Assembly (NCBI GenBank): GCA_002309995.1
Contig: DBYB01000035.1
Location: 562 to 10,085 of the forward strand
Origin: Bacteroidales bacterium UBA1197
GTDB taxonomy: Bacteria > Bacteroidota > Bacteroidia > Bacteroidales > UBA932
Direction of reading: 5' to 3'
DNA length: 9,524 nt
A program made the translations under genes and the position numbers. Positions within the stretch are counted from its first letter, which is position 1. The number at the start of each line of letters is the position of its first letter. Below, in pieces: positions 1 through 6,291 of this stretch. The notes beneath the pieces are model-generated. The model saw nothing but the letters and a program-made list of their open reading frames with translations, was not told where the DNA came from and made no database searches.

Positions 1-21
1 TACCAACTGAGCTATTTCCGC
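1..21 (-). tRNA. 5' end of a tRNA gene, probably tRNA-Gly (partial)
   Basis: Read on the minus strand, positions 21 to 1 give GCGGAAATAGCTCAGTTGGT followed by A. That is a seven-base acceptor strand (GCGGAAA), TA at positions 8-9, the D-stem GCTC and a D-loop with the conserved AGTTGGTA. The gene runs off the left edge, so the anticodon is not visible. The acceptor sequence matches what I remember of Bacteroidales tRNA-Gly(GCC), so glycine is the best guess, but another isoacceptor cannot be excluded. A strong Bacteroidota promoter sits just upstream at 42-72. Confidence 0.85.
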
Positions 22-41
22 AATGGTTGCGATTGGGACTG

Positions 42-72
42 CAAATATACGACGAAATTTCTTATCTGCAAA
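42..72 (-). promoter_or_regulatory. Bacteroidota-type promoter of the tRNA
   Basis: On the minus strand a -33 TTTG (72-69) is followed by exactly 19 bases (68-50) and then TATATTTG (49-42). This matches the known Bacteroidota housekeeping sigma consensus TTTG-N19-21-TAnnTTTG. Transcription should begin about five bases after the box, around 36-38. That leaves roughly 15 bases of 5' leader to be removed by RNase P before the tRNA start at 21. It is the best-matching promoter in the window. Confidence 0.85.
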
Positions 73-95
73 AAAAATAATAAAAAAATTGTGCG

Positions 96-103
96 TAACT
101 TTG
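96..103 (+). promoter_or_regulatory. -7 promoter box for the small-ORF/lipoprotein/protease cluster
   Basis: TAACTTTG matches the Bacteroidota -7 consensus TAnnTTTG. The -33 position (about 73-76) lies in an A-rich tract and has no TTTG, so only half the promoter is convincing. It is back-to-back with the tRNA promoter, whose -33 element is at 69-72, so the two upstream elements would touch. Only five bases (CGGCC) separate the box from the ATG at 109. The transcript would therefore start at or next to the start codon and have almost no 5' leader. Confidence 0.65.
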
Positions 104-108
104 CGGCC

Positions 109-228
109 ATGGAAAAATACATACATCCTGAGACAAGCTTAAGCGAGGAAATCCTTCTCGATAATATACTTGTAGAATCAGACTACTCGATTGATGCGGG
201 CGTTGAAGACCCGTGGGGACAACTTTAA
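109..228 (+). CDS. 39-residue small protein of unknown function, first gene of the cluster
   Basis: An open frame of 39 codons begins at ATG 109, directly behind the -7 box at 96-103, and ends with TAA at 226-228. The predicted peptide starts MEKYIHPETSLSEE and ends VEDPWGQL; it is acidic, with no signal peptide, no membrane segment and no cysteine. Short peptides with a KYxxPE-like start and an acidic, tryptophan-containing tail are, from memory, common as unnamed hypotheticals in Bacteroidales genomes; no function is known to me. Its stop lies 11 bases before the lipoprotein start, so the two are probably cotranscribed. Frame length, promoter position and the start context support it as a real gene. 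It could instead be a regulatory leader ORF or a peptide precursor, but no modifying enzyme is encoded nearby. Confidence 0.65.
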   Translation: MEKYIHPETSLSEEILLDNILVESDYSIDAGVEDPWGQL

Positions 229-229
229 T

Positions 230-236
230 AAGGAGA
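230..236 (+). promoter_or_regulatory. Shine-Dalgarno-like site setting the lipoprotein start
   Basis: AAGGAGA lies three bases before ATG 240, which is close but usable. Good Shine-Dalgarno sequences are scarce in Bacteroidota, so this one stands out. It supports ATG 240 over an in-frame GTG at 213, which would put nine residues in front of an otherwise ideal lipoprotein signal peptide and overlap the small ORF. Confidence 0.6.
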
Positions 237-239
237 GCC

Positions 240-1958
240 ATGAAAAAGTCATTTACATCAGTAATCAAGCTTGCGGCGCTCCTTATTTGCACCGCAGCAG
301 CCCTCTGGGCTTGCCAGAACGAAGAATCCGGTGAGTCCTGGAAGATTCAGACCAAGATTTACAAGAGCATAGACTTCCACGCAGTGGAAATGTCCACCAA
401 GACCGCTTTCGGTCCCGGTGAGGACGGCGTGTTCCCTACCCTGTGGACCGCCAACGACAGCCACGTGAAGCTCGCTCTCAACTATACCGAGGCGGCTGAA
501 GTGCCCGTCGTGCCAGACGAGGGCGGCCGCACGGCCAGCTTTACCGCCGACATCGACGGCAGCGGCACCCAGTCTCCATACACCTTCTACGCCGTGAGCC
601 CCGCCACCGCAGCAAAGGCCCTCAGCCCGAGCCGCCAGGCCTGGAGCATCAGCATTCCTGCTGAGCAGACTCCCCTGGAAGGCTCCCCGGACGAGGCGGC
701 ACAGATCATCGCAGCTGCCAGCGCGGCTTCGAGCGCCCTTCCCGGCAGCGTGGACCTTCATTTCAACCATCTGACCGCCTACGGACGTATGTCGTTCAGC
801 AACCTTGAGCTCAACGGCGCCGAAGTGCAGAAGGTTGAAATCACCGCCACCACCCCGCTGGTAGGCGACTGGTACTGGAACTGCAACGGCGATCACGAAC
901 TCGCCGACAACGGAGCGTCTTCTACCATCACGCTCAACACGAGCCGCACCTCCGACATCTGGTTTGCTTGCGCTCCTGTTGACCTCTCCGGCGAGATTGC
1001 AGTATTCACCGTCTATACCGACCAGGGAGCCCTGGTGAAAGAGGTTGACTTCGCACAGGGCCGCTCGTTCCAAGCCGGCCGCATTGCGGTATTCTCCGTG
1101 AATATGGAGGGCATCACTGCCACTGCCCCCGCTTCCGATAAATTCGAACTGGTCACAAACGACACCGTGTTCCAGGTGGGCGATGAGATTATCATCACCA
1201 ATGACGATAGCAAATATGCCCTTGGCTCACTAAGCACCGGCCAAACTCCGTTCCGCTTTCCCGTGGCAATTTCCGTCAGCAACGGCGTAATCACCGATGC
1301 AGGAAGCGCTGAAATCCTTACCCTGGAAAACGGTAGCACTGAAGGCACCTGGGCCCTGCTAGCTTCTGACGGCTATCTTAGCACAACTATGAAGAAGAAC
1401 TCCCTAGGAGTCAACGCCGCCATCACCGCATCATCCAGCTGGACTATCAGCATCGACAACGACGGTACCGCGACCGTCCACGCCAAGTCCGGAGCATACT
1501 ACAGGATGATGTACAACAAGACCAACCCGCGCTTCAGCTGCTACGGCGACAACACCAGCGTGGACGGCCCCCTGAAGATTTACCGCAAGGGCGGAGCAGG
1601 TCAGGCCGGTCCCGTGGCGGAGAATCCTCTCTGCACTGAAAGCCTCTTCGGTATGTACCAGGGATCCTCCTCTACCAGGAAATACACCGCAGGAACTGAC
1701 CAGTACAGCCGCCAGTATGCCTCAGACGGTGTTCAGACTTTCGTAATCCTGAATCCTGAGAACAAGGAACAGCTGGAAATCACCGGCTACAAGAGGAGCC
1801 TGGTGAAAGGCGACATCGCCACCATAACCGTCTCCTGGAAGAAAGGCAAATCTACGGTTATCAACAGCAAGACCTACCCCGTTAAACTGGTGAAGGAGAA
1901 CGGCCCCGTGGTATGGCTGGCCGACGACAAGGGTAACGGATTCATCATCAAAAAGTAA
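240..1958 (+). CDS. Putative surface lipoprotein with fimbrillin-like N-terminal part
   Basis: The 572-residue product begins with a lipoprotein signal peptide: Lys2-Lys3, a hydrophobic core, and the lipobox LWAC with Cys25 as acylated residue. The cysteine is followed by QNEES, which resembles the acidic export signal of Bacteroidota surface lipoproteins, so display on the cell surface is likely. Residues about 50-290 have the layout of fimbrillin/Mfa-like proteins (TKTAF near 53, a W-x-x-x-D motif at 69-73, the YTFYAVSP strand, FNHLTAYGRMSF at 175-186, and a closing F-x-x-G-R strand). Residues about 300-450 form a second region with W-x-I, YRMMYN and RFSCYG motifs, of a type I recall from Bacteroidales extracellular proteins. 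Residues 460-572 are a distinct beta-rich tail ending in GFIIKK. Six bases separate it from the metalloprotease gene, implying a joint role, perhaps adhesion or protease anchoring. The fimbrillin assignment is by pattern only; exact function is unknown. Confidence 0.7.
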   Translation: MKKSFTSVIKLAALLICTAAALWACQNEESGESWKIQTKIYKSIDFHAVEMSTKTAFGPGEDGVFPTLWTANDSHVKLALNYTEAAEVPVVPDEGGRTASFTADIDGSGTQSPYTFYAVSPATAAKALSPSRQAWSISIPAEQTPLEGSPDEAAQIIAAASAASSALPGSVDLHFNHLTAYGRMSFSNLELNGAEVQKVEITATTPLVGDWYWNCNGDHELADNGASSTITLNTSRTSDIWFACAPVDLSGEIAVFTVYTDQGALVKEVDFAQGRSFQAGRIAVFSVNMEGITATAPASDKFELVTNDTVFQVGDEIIITNDDSKYALGSLSTGQTPFRFPVAISVSNGVITDAGSAEILTLENGSTEGTWALLASDGYLSTTMKKNSLGVNAAITASSSWTISIDNDGTATVHAKSGAYYRMMYNKTNPRFSCYGDNTSVDGPLKIYRKGGAGQAGPVAENPLCTESLFGMYQGSSSTRKYTAGTDQYSRQYASDGVQTFVILNPENKEQLEITGYKRSLVKGDIATITVSWKKGKSTVINSKTYPVKLVKENGPVVWLADDKGNGFIIKK

Positions 1959-1964
1959 GGAACT

Positions 1965-3746
1965 ATGAAAAAGATATCGGTTATACTGCTTTCCATCCTG
2001 CTTTGCGGTGCAGCATCCGCAATTCCCGCAAAGCGCGGAACATTCAAATACACCCAGCCAGACGGCACCGTAATCACCATTCAGAAGCACGGTGACGAGT
2101 TCTTCCACTGGACGACTGACGCCTCAGGCAAGGTCGTCGAGATGGACGAGAACGGCTTCTACCGCCCTGCCGACACATCGAAAATGAGCGCCCGCCGCAA
2201 CGCCGCCAGGGCAAGGCGCGCAGCCCGCAACACCGCACGTAAGGCCTCCGGGCACGTCGCCGTGGGCCAGAAGCACTTCCTGGTTATCCTGGTGGAATTC
2301 AGCGACAAGTCGTTCGCAAGCGAAACTGCCAACCAGGACTTCCACAACATGCTGAACCAGCAAGGGTACAGCGTCAACGGAGGTACGGGTTCGGCCCGCG
2401 ACTTCTACTACGACAACTCGCACGGTTATTTTGAGCCTCTCTTCGACGTTTACGGCCCCATCAAGCTGGAGAACACGATGTCTTACTACGGCAAGAACGA
2501 CAGCCAGGGCAACGATATGCATGCTGAAGAAGCCGTAGCGCAAGGCTGCACGGGTCTGGCCGACCAGATCGATTTCTCCCTGTACGACAACGACAACGAC
2601 GGCGACGTAGATCTTGTGTTTATGTATTACGCCGGCCAGGGCGAAGCGGACGGAGGTTCTGATGATACAATCTGGCCCCACCAGTGGGAACTTTCGAGCG
2701 CAGGAATCAACCTGACCCTCGGAGGCAAGAAGATAGACAGCTACGCCTGCTCCAACGAGATTGACGGCACCTCCAACAATATGTGCGCAATCGGTACCGC
2801 CTGCCACGAATTCGGCCACGCAATGGGCCTGCCCGACTTCTACGACACCGACTACGAGACCAACGGACAGGCTGCTGCAATGTTCGATTATTCCACGATG
2901 GACAGCGGTGCTTACAATAACGACGGACACACCCCTCCTTACTTCACTGTTGAAGAAAGGATTCTGCTCGGATGGATTACGGAAGATGCGTTTAAGGAAT
3001 TCACCACCTCCGGCAACATCGTGCTGGGTACCGTGGACGACAATATTGCCTACAAGACCTATACAGACCAGGATGGCGAGTACTTCGTTTACGAATGCCG
3101 CGGCTCGAACGGCTGGGATTATGGTTTGTCTGCAAACGGCCTGATTGTGACCCATATAGACAAGTCCAGCCGCTCCGTGAATTACGGCTCCGGCAGCACC
3201 TCCGCCTACAACCTGTGGGCCAACTGGCAGCAGACCAATGCCATCAACGAGAACGGCAAACATCCCTGCTGCTACGTCATCCCTGCCGACGACCAGTCCA
3301 ACCTGATGTACGGATACAAGTATTATTCGGGCTATGGCTATTATTTCGACTGGAACAAAGCCGGATATCTGCCCTTCCCCGGCACTTCCAAAGTGACTTC
3401 CTATACTGCAAAGAGCTGGAACGGCGTTGATTCAGACATTACTCTGTCCAACATCAGTTACTCCAACGACCAGGTGAGCTTTACCGTCACCGTTCCCTCT
3501 GAAGAACTCGCATACAACGTGATAGCCAACCCCGGCAACGGAGTTTACAATGCAGGCGACATCTTCACGCTGGCTATCGAGGAATCCGAAGCCCGTGCCG
3601 TGGTTTCTACCGCTTGGTATTACGACGATGAGCCTGTAACGGGCGAATCCGTAGTCCTGACTGCCGGACAGCACGTGATAGAGGCCGTCCTTACCTTCGC
3701 ACTCGGTGGTACCCAGACTGTAACTCTCGAAATAACAGTACAGTAA
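1965..3746 (+). CDS. Secreted M6-family (immune inhibitor A-like) zinc metalloprotease
   Basis: This 593-residue zinc endopeptidase has a signal peptide with probable cleavage after ASA (residues 17-19). A propeptide-like region (25-75) with the QPDGT and GDEFFHW motifs seen in Bacteroidales M6 proteins follows, then an Arg/Ala-rich linker at 75-93. The catalytic domain (about 100-440) contains HEFGHAMGLPD at 281-291: His281 and His285 bind zinc and Glu282 is the catalytic base. It also has an acidic DNDNDGDVD stretch at 208-216, suited to calcium, and a Met-turn candidate at YSTMDSG (309-315). The C-terminal part (about 515-593) looks like a small beta-sandwich; no type IX secretion tail is evident. 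It follows the lipoprotein after six bases, with a weak AAGGAA site at 1957-1962. It probably degrades host or dietary protein outside the cell; the substrate cannot be inferred. Confidence 0.88.
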   Translation: MKKISVILLSILLCGAASAIPAKRGTFKYTQPDGTVITIQKHGDEFFHWTTDASGKVVEMDENGFYRPADTSKMSARRNAARARRAARNTARKASGHVAVGQKHFLVILVEFSDKSFASETANQDFHNMLNQQGYSVNGGTGSARDFYYDNSHGYFEPLFDVYGPIKLENTMSYYGKNDSQGNDMHAEEAVAQGCTGLADQIDFSLYDNDNDGDVDLVFMYYAGQGEADGGSDDTIWPHQWELSSAGINLTLGGKKIDSYACSNEIDGTSNNMCAIGTACHEFGHAMGLPDFYDTDYETNGQAAAMFDYSTMDSGAYNNDGHTPPYFTVEERILLGWITEDAFKEFTTSGNIVLGTVDDNIAYKTYTDQDGEYFVYECRGSNGWDYGLSANGLIVTHIDKSSRSVNYGSGSTSAYNLWANWQQTNAINENGKHPCCYVIPADDQSNLMYGYKYYSGYGYYFDWNKAGYLPFPGTSKVTSYTAKSWNGVDSDITLSNISYSNDQVSFTVTVPSEELAYNVIANPGNGVYNAGDIFTLAIEESEARAVVSTAWYYDDEPVTGESVVLTAGQHVIEAVLTFALGGTQTVTLEITVQ

Positions 3747-3747
3747 G

Positions 3748-5025
3748 CTACTTCTTGTGGGTCATGATGTCGAGCACCATCTTATCGGTCTCGCGCATGC
3801 CCACAGACCCGAGGCGGGTCATGTTGTGGATGCAACGGTCCACATCATCCTCTATAAGCCCCTCGTAACAGGAAACCGAGTGGTTCTGCACCGCCAGCAT
3901 AGCGCTGAGCACGGCCGTTGATACGCCGCTGCTCACCTTGAGCGCGCAGCTGGGTTTGGCTCCGTCGCACACCATACCAGCCAGGTTAGCGATCATATTC
4001 TTAACGCTCATTGCGACCTGCTCGTAGCCGCCTCCCATCAGGTAAGTGATGCCGCAGCTGCTGCCGGTAGATGCCACCACGCAGCCGCAGAGGGCGCTCA
4101 GACGCCCCAGGCTCTGCTTGATGTAGATTGCTGTTAAATGACTGAGCACAAGGGCCCTGGTGAGCTCCTCATCGGTATTGTGGTTCTCCCGGGCGAACAC
4201 CACCACCGGCATAGTAGCGGCGATTCCCTGGTTGCCGCTGCCGGAATTGCTCATTACGGGAATCATCGCCCCGGCCATTCGGGCGTCGCACGCATTGGAG
4301 GTGGCGCTGAGAATGTGGCTGAATATCGTGTCGCCGAAGATGCCCTTGCCCATAGGCCTGGTGAGCGTCTTGCCCAGTTCGTGGCCATAATTGCCCTCCA
4401 TCGCCGCCTCGGAAGCGGCCTCGTTGAGCTTGCGGGCCTCGTTTATGAACTCGATGTCTTCCAGCGGAACGGTGGTTGCGAATTCGTACACACGCCGCAG
4501 GGTCAGTTCTTCCTGTTGCTCCTCCTCCGCGCTTGCCTCAAGCGAACCGCGCAGGTCGGTCAGAGGCACGCAGGGGCCCTCCTGATACAGGAGCCTGGTA
4601 TGCTCCCGGGCGATGATGGCCCTTGACTCCTGCCCGCCGGCGCTGCAACGCACGTCGATGTAAAGCATCTCGTCGCTTTCGGTGGTCAGACCTATGCTGA
4701 TGCGCTTTTCGGCGATGAAGCGTTTTGCCTCCGCCAGAGCCGCAGGATTGCAATCCTTGAAAACCTCCAGCCCATACGAACTCTTGCCGACCAGCACGCC
4801 GAGGGCTACTGCGATCGGCAGGCCCGTCATACCTGTGCCGGGAATTCCCACGCCCATAGCATTCTTGAGCACATTGGCGCTGAGGCGCACGTCCACGTTC
4901 TCCGGCCGGCAGCCGAGAGCTTCAACGGCATAAGCGACACAGAGAGCCACCGCGGCCGGCTCAGTACATCCCACAGCAGGAACCACTTCCCGCTTGATGA
5001 GTTCGATGATTTGAGAGTTTTCCAT
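3748..5025 (-). CDS. cyuA: L-cysteine desulfidase family protein (UPF0597/CyuA, 'serine dehydratase alpha-like')
   Basis: The 425-residue protein has the family's hallmark N-terminus VVPAVGCTEPAA (15-26), the glycine-rich GVGIPGTGMTGLPIA (58-72), NSGSGNQGIAATMP (260-273) and the cysteine-containing ALCGC (311-315) and MVCDGAKPSCALK (351-363). Characterised members are iron-sulfur enzymes that split L-cysteine into pyruvate, ammonia and sulfide. The cluster ligands reported for the archaeal enzyme, one N-terminal cysteine plus two about 40 residues apart, correspond well to Cys20, Cys313 and Cys353. Length is typical. The product is cytoplasmic, with no signal peptide. The gene converges on the metalloprotease with one base between stop codons and diverges from the sphingolipid operon. 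A -7 box ends five bases before its ATG. The symbol is by homology; activity on serine or another substrate is possible. Confidence 0.85.
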   Translation of the reverse strand: MENSQIIELIKREVVPAVGCTEPAAVALCVAYAVEALGCRPENVDVRLSANVLKNAMGVGIPGTGMTGLPIAVALGVLVGKSSYGLEVFKDCNPAALAEAKRFIAEKRISIGLTTESDEMLYIDVRCSAGGQESRAIIAREHTRLLYQEGPCVPLTDLRGSLEASAEEEQQEELTLRRVYEFATTVPLEDIEFINEARKLNEAASEAAMEGNYGHELGKTLTRPMGKGIFGDTIFSHILSATSNACDARMAGAMIPVMSNSGSGNQGIAATMPVVVFARENHNTDEELTRALVLSHLTAIYIKQSLGRLSALCGCVVASTGSSCGITYLMGGGYEQVAMSVKNMIANLAGMVCDGAKPSCALKVSSGVSTAVLSAMLAVQNHSVSCYEGLIEDDVDRCIHNMTRLGSVGMRETDKMVLDIMTHKK

Positions 5026-5030
5026 AGCCC

Positions 5031-5038
5031 CAAATATA
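5031..5038 (-). promoter_or_regulatory. -7 promoter box of the cysteine desulfidase gene
   Basis: On the minus strand TATATTTG (5038-5031) is a perfect TAnnTTTG box. No TTTG is found at the expected -33 distance (about 5058-5061 reads GATA), so the upstream half is weak. Five bases (GGGCT) separate it from ATG 5025, so transcription would begin at or near the start codon. It faces away from the plus-strand box at 5062-5069. Confidence 0.65.
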
Positions 5039-5061
5039 GTGAATCTTTAACGAAAAATATC

Positions 5062-5069
5062 TATATTTG
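5062..5069 (+). promoter_or_regulatory. -7 promoter box of the spt operon
   Basis: TATATTTG is a perfect TAnnTTTG box. The expected -33 position (about 5038-5042) lacks TTTG. Transcription should start around 5073-5076, giving an A-rich leader of about 25 bases before ATG 5101 with no Shine-Dalgarno sequence, as is usual in this phylum. It is the only promoter candidate I see for the four overlapping genes that follow. Confidence 0.7.
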
Positions 5070-5100
5070 CGAGTTAAAGTAAAAAGAAACGAATCCTGTT

Positions 5101-6291
5101 ATGGACAACCTGTTAACTAAAACCTGCGCCAAGTACACCCTTGCAGAGGAAGTCAAAGCCAAGGGCATCTATCCTTACTACCGCCCTATCTCCTCCGGCC
5201 AGGATCCCCTCGTAACCATGGCCGACGGCAGCAAAGTGCTGATGTTCGGCTCCAATTCATATCTCGGACTCTCCGACGACCCCAGGCTCAAGGAAGCCGC
5301 CATCGCAGCCGTAAAGAAATACGGCACCAGCTGCTCCGGCAGCCGTTTCCTCAACGGAACCCTTGACCTTCACGAAGAACTTGAAGCCAAACTCGCCAAG
5401 TTCGTCGGCAAGGAAGAGGCTGTAACCTACAGCACCGGATTCCAGGTGAACCTGGGAGTCGTGGGCTGCCTCGGATTCCGCGGCGGATTCATCTTCCTCG
5501 ACGCTCTCGACCACGCCTGCATCATCGACGGCAGCCGCCTGAGCTTCAGCGAAGTACGCAAGTTCCGCCACAACGACATGGCCGATCTTGAGAAGAAACT
5601 CTGGCTCACCCCCCGCAACGCCAACAAGCTCATCGTGGTGGACGGCGTTTACTCAATGGAAGGCGACCTCGCCCCCGTTCCCCAGCTCGTCGAACTCTGC
5701 GAGAAGTACAACGCCTCGCTGATGATAGACGACGCCCACGGCCTCGGCGTGGTGGGCGAGAACGGCTCCGGCACAGCCAGCCACTTCGGCCTCACCGACA
5801 AGGTGGACCTCATCATGGGCACCTTCTCCAAGAGCTTCGGCTCACTGGGCGGCTTCATCGCCGGCGACCGCACCGTCATCGAGTATCTCAAGCACAACTC
5901 CCGCACCCTCATCTTCAGCGCCTCAATGACTCCGGCATCCGTTGCCGCAGCCAGCAAGGCCCTGGATATCATGATTGAAGAGCCCGAGCGCCGCGAGCAC
6001 CTCTGGGAGGTCACCCGCCACGCCCAGGAGGCCTTCAAGGCCAACGGCTTCGACACCGGTCACACCCAGTCCCCCATCATCCCGCTCTTCGTGCGCGACA
6101 CCTTCAAGGCCATGACCATAGTCAAGCTGGCCTACGAGCAGGGCGTGTTCATCACCCCCGTCATCGCTCCGGCAGTGCCCGAGAAAGACGTGCTTATCCG
6201 CTTCGCCCTTATGGCAACCCACAGCATTGAGCAGGTCGATGAGGCGGTGGAGAAACTCACCAAGATATTCAAATCGCTCGAAATCATATGA
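5101..6291 (+). CDS. spt: Serine palmitoyltransferase (sphingolipid synthesis, first step)
   Basis: This pyridoxal-phosphate alpha-oxoamine synthase condenses L-serine with a long-chain acyl-CoA to 3-ketosphinganine, releasing CO2, in the cytosol. The 396 residues match Bacteroides serine palmitoyltransferase in length and motifs: GIYPYYRPISSGQD (22-35), FGSNSYLGL (49-57), SGSRFLNGTLDLHEELE (79-95), LDHACIIDG (136-144), DDAHGLG (210-216) and GTFSKSFGSLGG (240-251). Lys244 is the Schiff-base lysine; His138, Asp210 and His213 are spaced exactly as the cofactor-binding residues of the Sphingomonas enzyme. LIRFALMATH (365-374) is the conserved C-terminal carboxylate-binding region. Glycine C-acetyltransferase (Kbl) was considered, but the N-terminal third is of the SPT type. 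It heads an operon and overlaps the next gene by four bases (ATGA), indicating coupled translation. Confidence 0.92.
   Translation: MDNLLTKTCAKYTLAEEVKAKGIYPYYRPISSGQDPLVTMADGSKVLMFGSNSYLGLSDDPRLKEAAIAAVKKYGTSCSGSRFLNGTLDLHEELEAKLAKFVGKEEAVTYSTGFQVNLGVVGCLGFRGGFIFLDALDHACIIDGSRLSFSEVRKFRHNDMADLEKKLWLTPRNANKLIVVDGVYSMEGDLAPVPQLVELCEKYNASLMIDDAHGLGVVGENGSGTASHFGLTDKVDLIMGTFSKSFGSLGGFIAGDRTVIEYLKHNSRTLIFSASMTPASVAAASKALDIMIEEPERREHLWEVTRHAQEAFKANGFDTGHTQSPIIPLFVRDTFKAMTIVKLAYEQGVFITPVIAPAVPEKDVLIRFALMATHSIEQVDEAVEKLTKIFKSLEII

Larger units (their letters stand above)
5031..5069. repeat. Inverted repeat formed by two divergent -7 boxes
   Basis: CAAATATAG at 5031-5039 and CTATATTTG at 5061-5069 are perfect 9-base inverted arms around a 21-base AT-rich centre. 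Eight of the nine bases in each arm are the -7 boxes of the two divergent genes, so the symmetry is mostly explained by promoter consensus. It also means each promoter's -33 region falls on or next to the other's -7 box. A separate regulator-binding role cannot be excluded. Confidence 0.5.

Noticed and set aside
109..228. Small ORF as a precursor of a modified peptide (RiPP)
   Set aside because: The LSEE-type acidic start is suggestive, but no maturase, protease-transporter or recognition-domain gene is present and there is no Cys/Thr/Ser-rich core.
213..239. In-frame GTG at 213 as an upstream start for the lipoprotein
   Set aside because: It would add nine residues in front of a textbook signal peptide and overlap the small ORF; ATG 240 has its own AAGGAGA site.
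1965..2030. Metalloprotease as a lipoprotein through Cys14
   Set aside because: The ILLC context is a poor lipobox and a good ASA signal peptidase I site follows at 17-19.
3733..3745. AGTA-AGC-TACT inverted repeat at the convergent stops as a terminator
   Set aside because: A four-base, AT-rich stem with no U-tract is too weak.
5101..6291. Glycine C-acetyltransferase (Kbl) or 8-amino-7-oxononanoate synthase (BioF) instead of SPT
   Set aside because: The fold is shared, but the GIYPYYRPISSGQD N-terminus, overall length and C-terminal LIRFALMATH are those of Bacteroidales SPT, and no threonine or biotin genes are adjacent.
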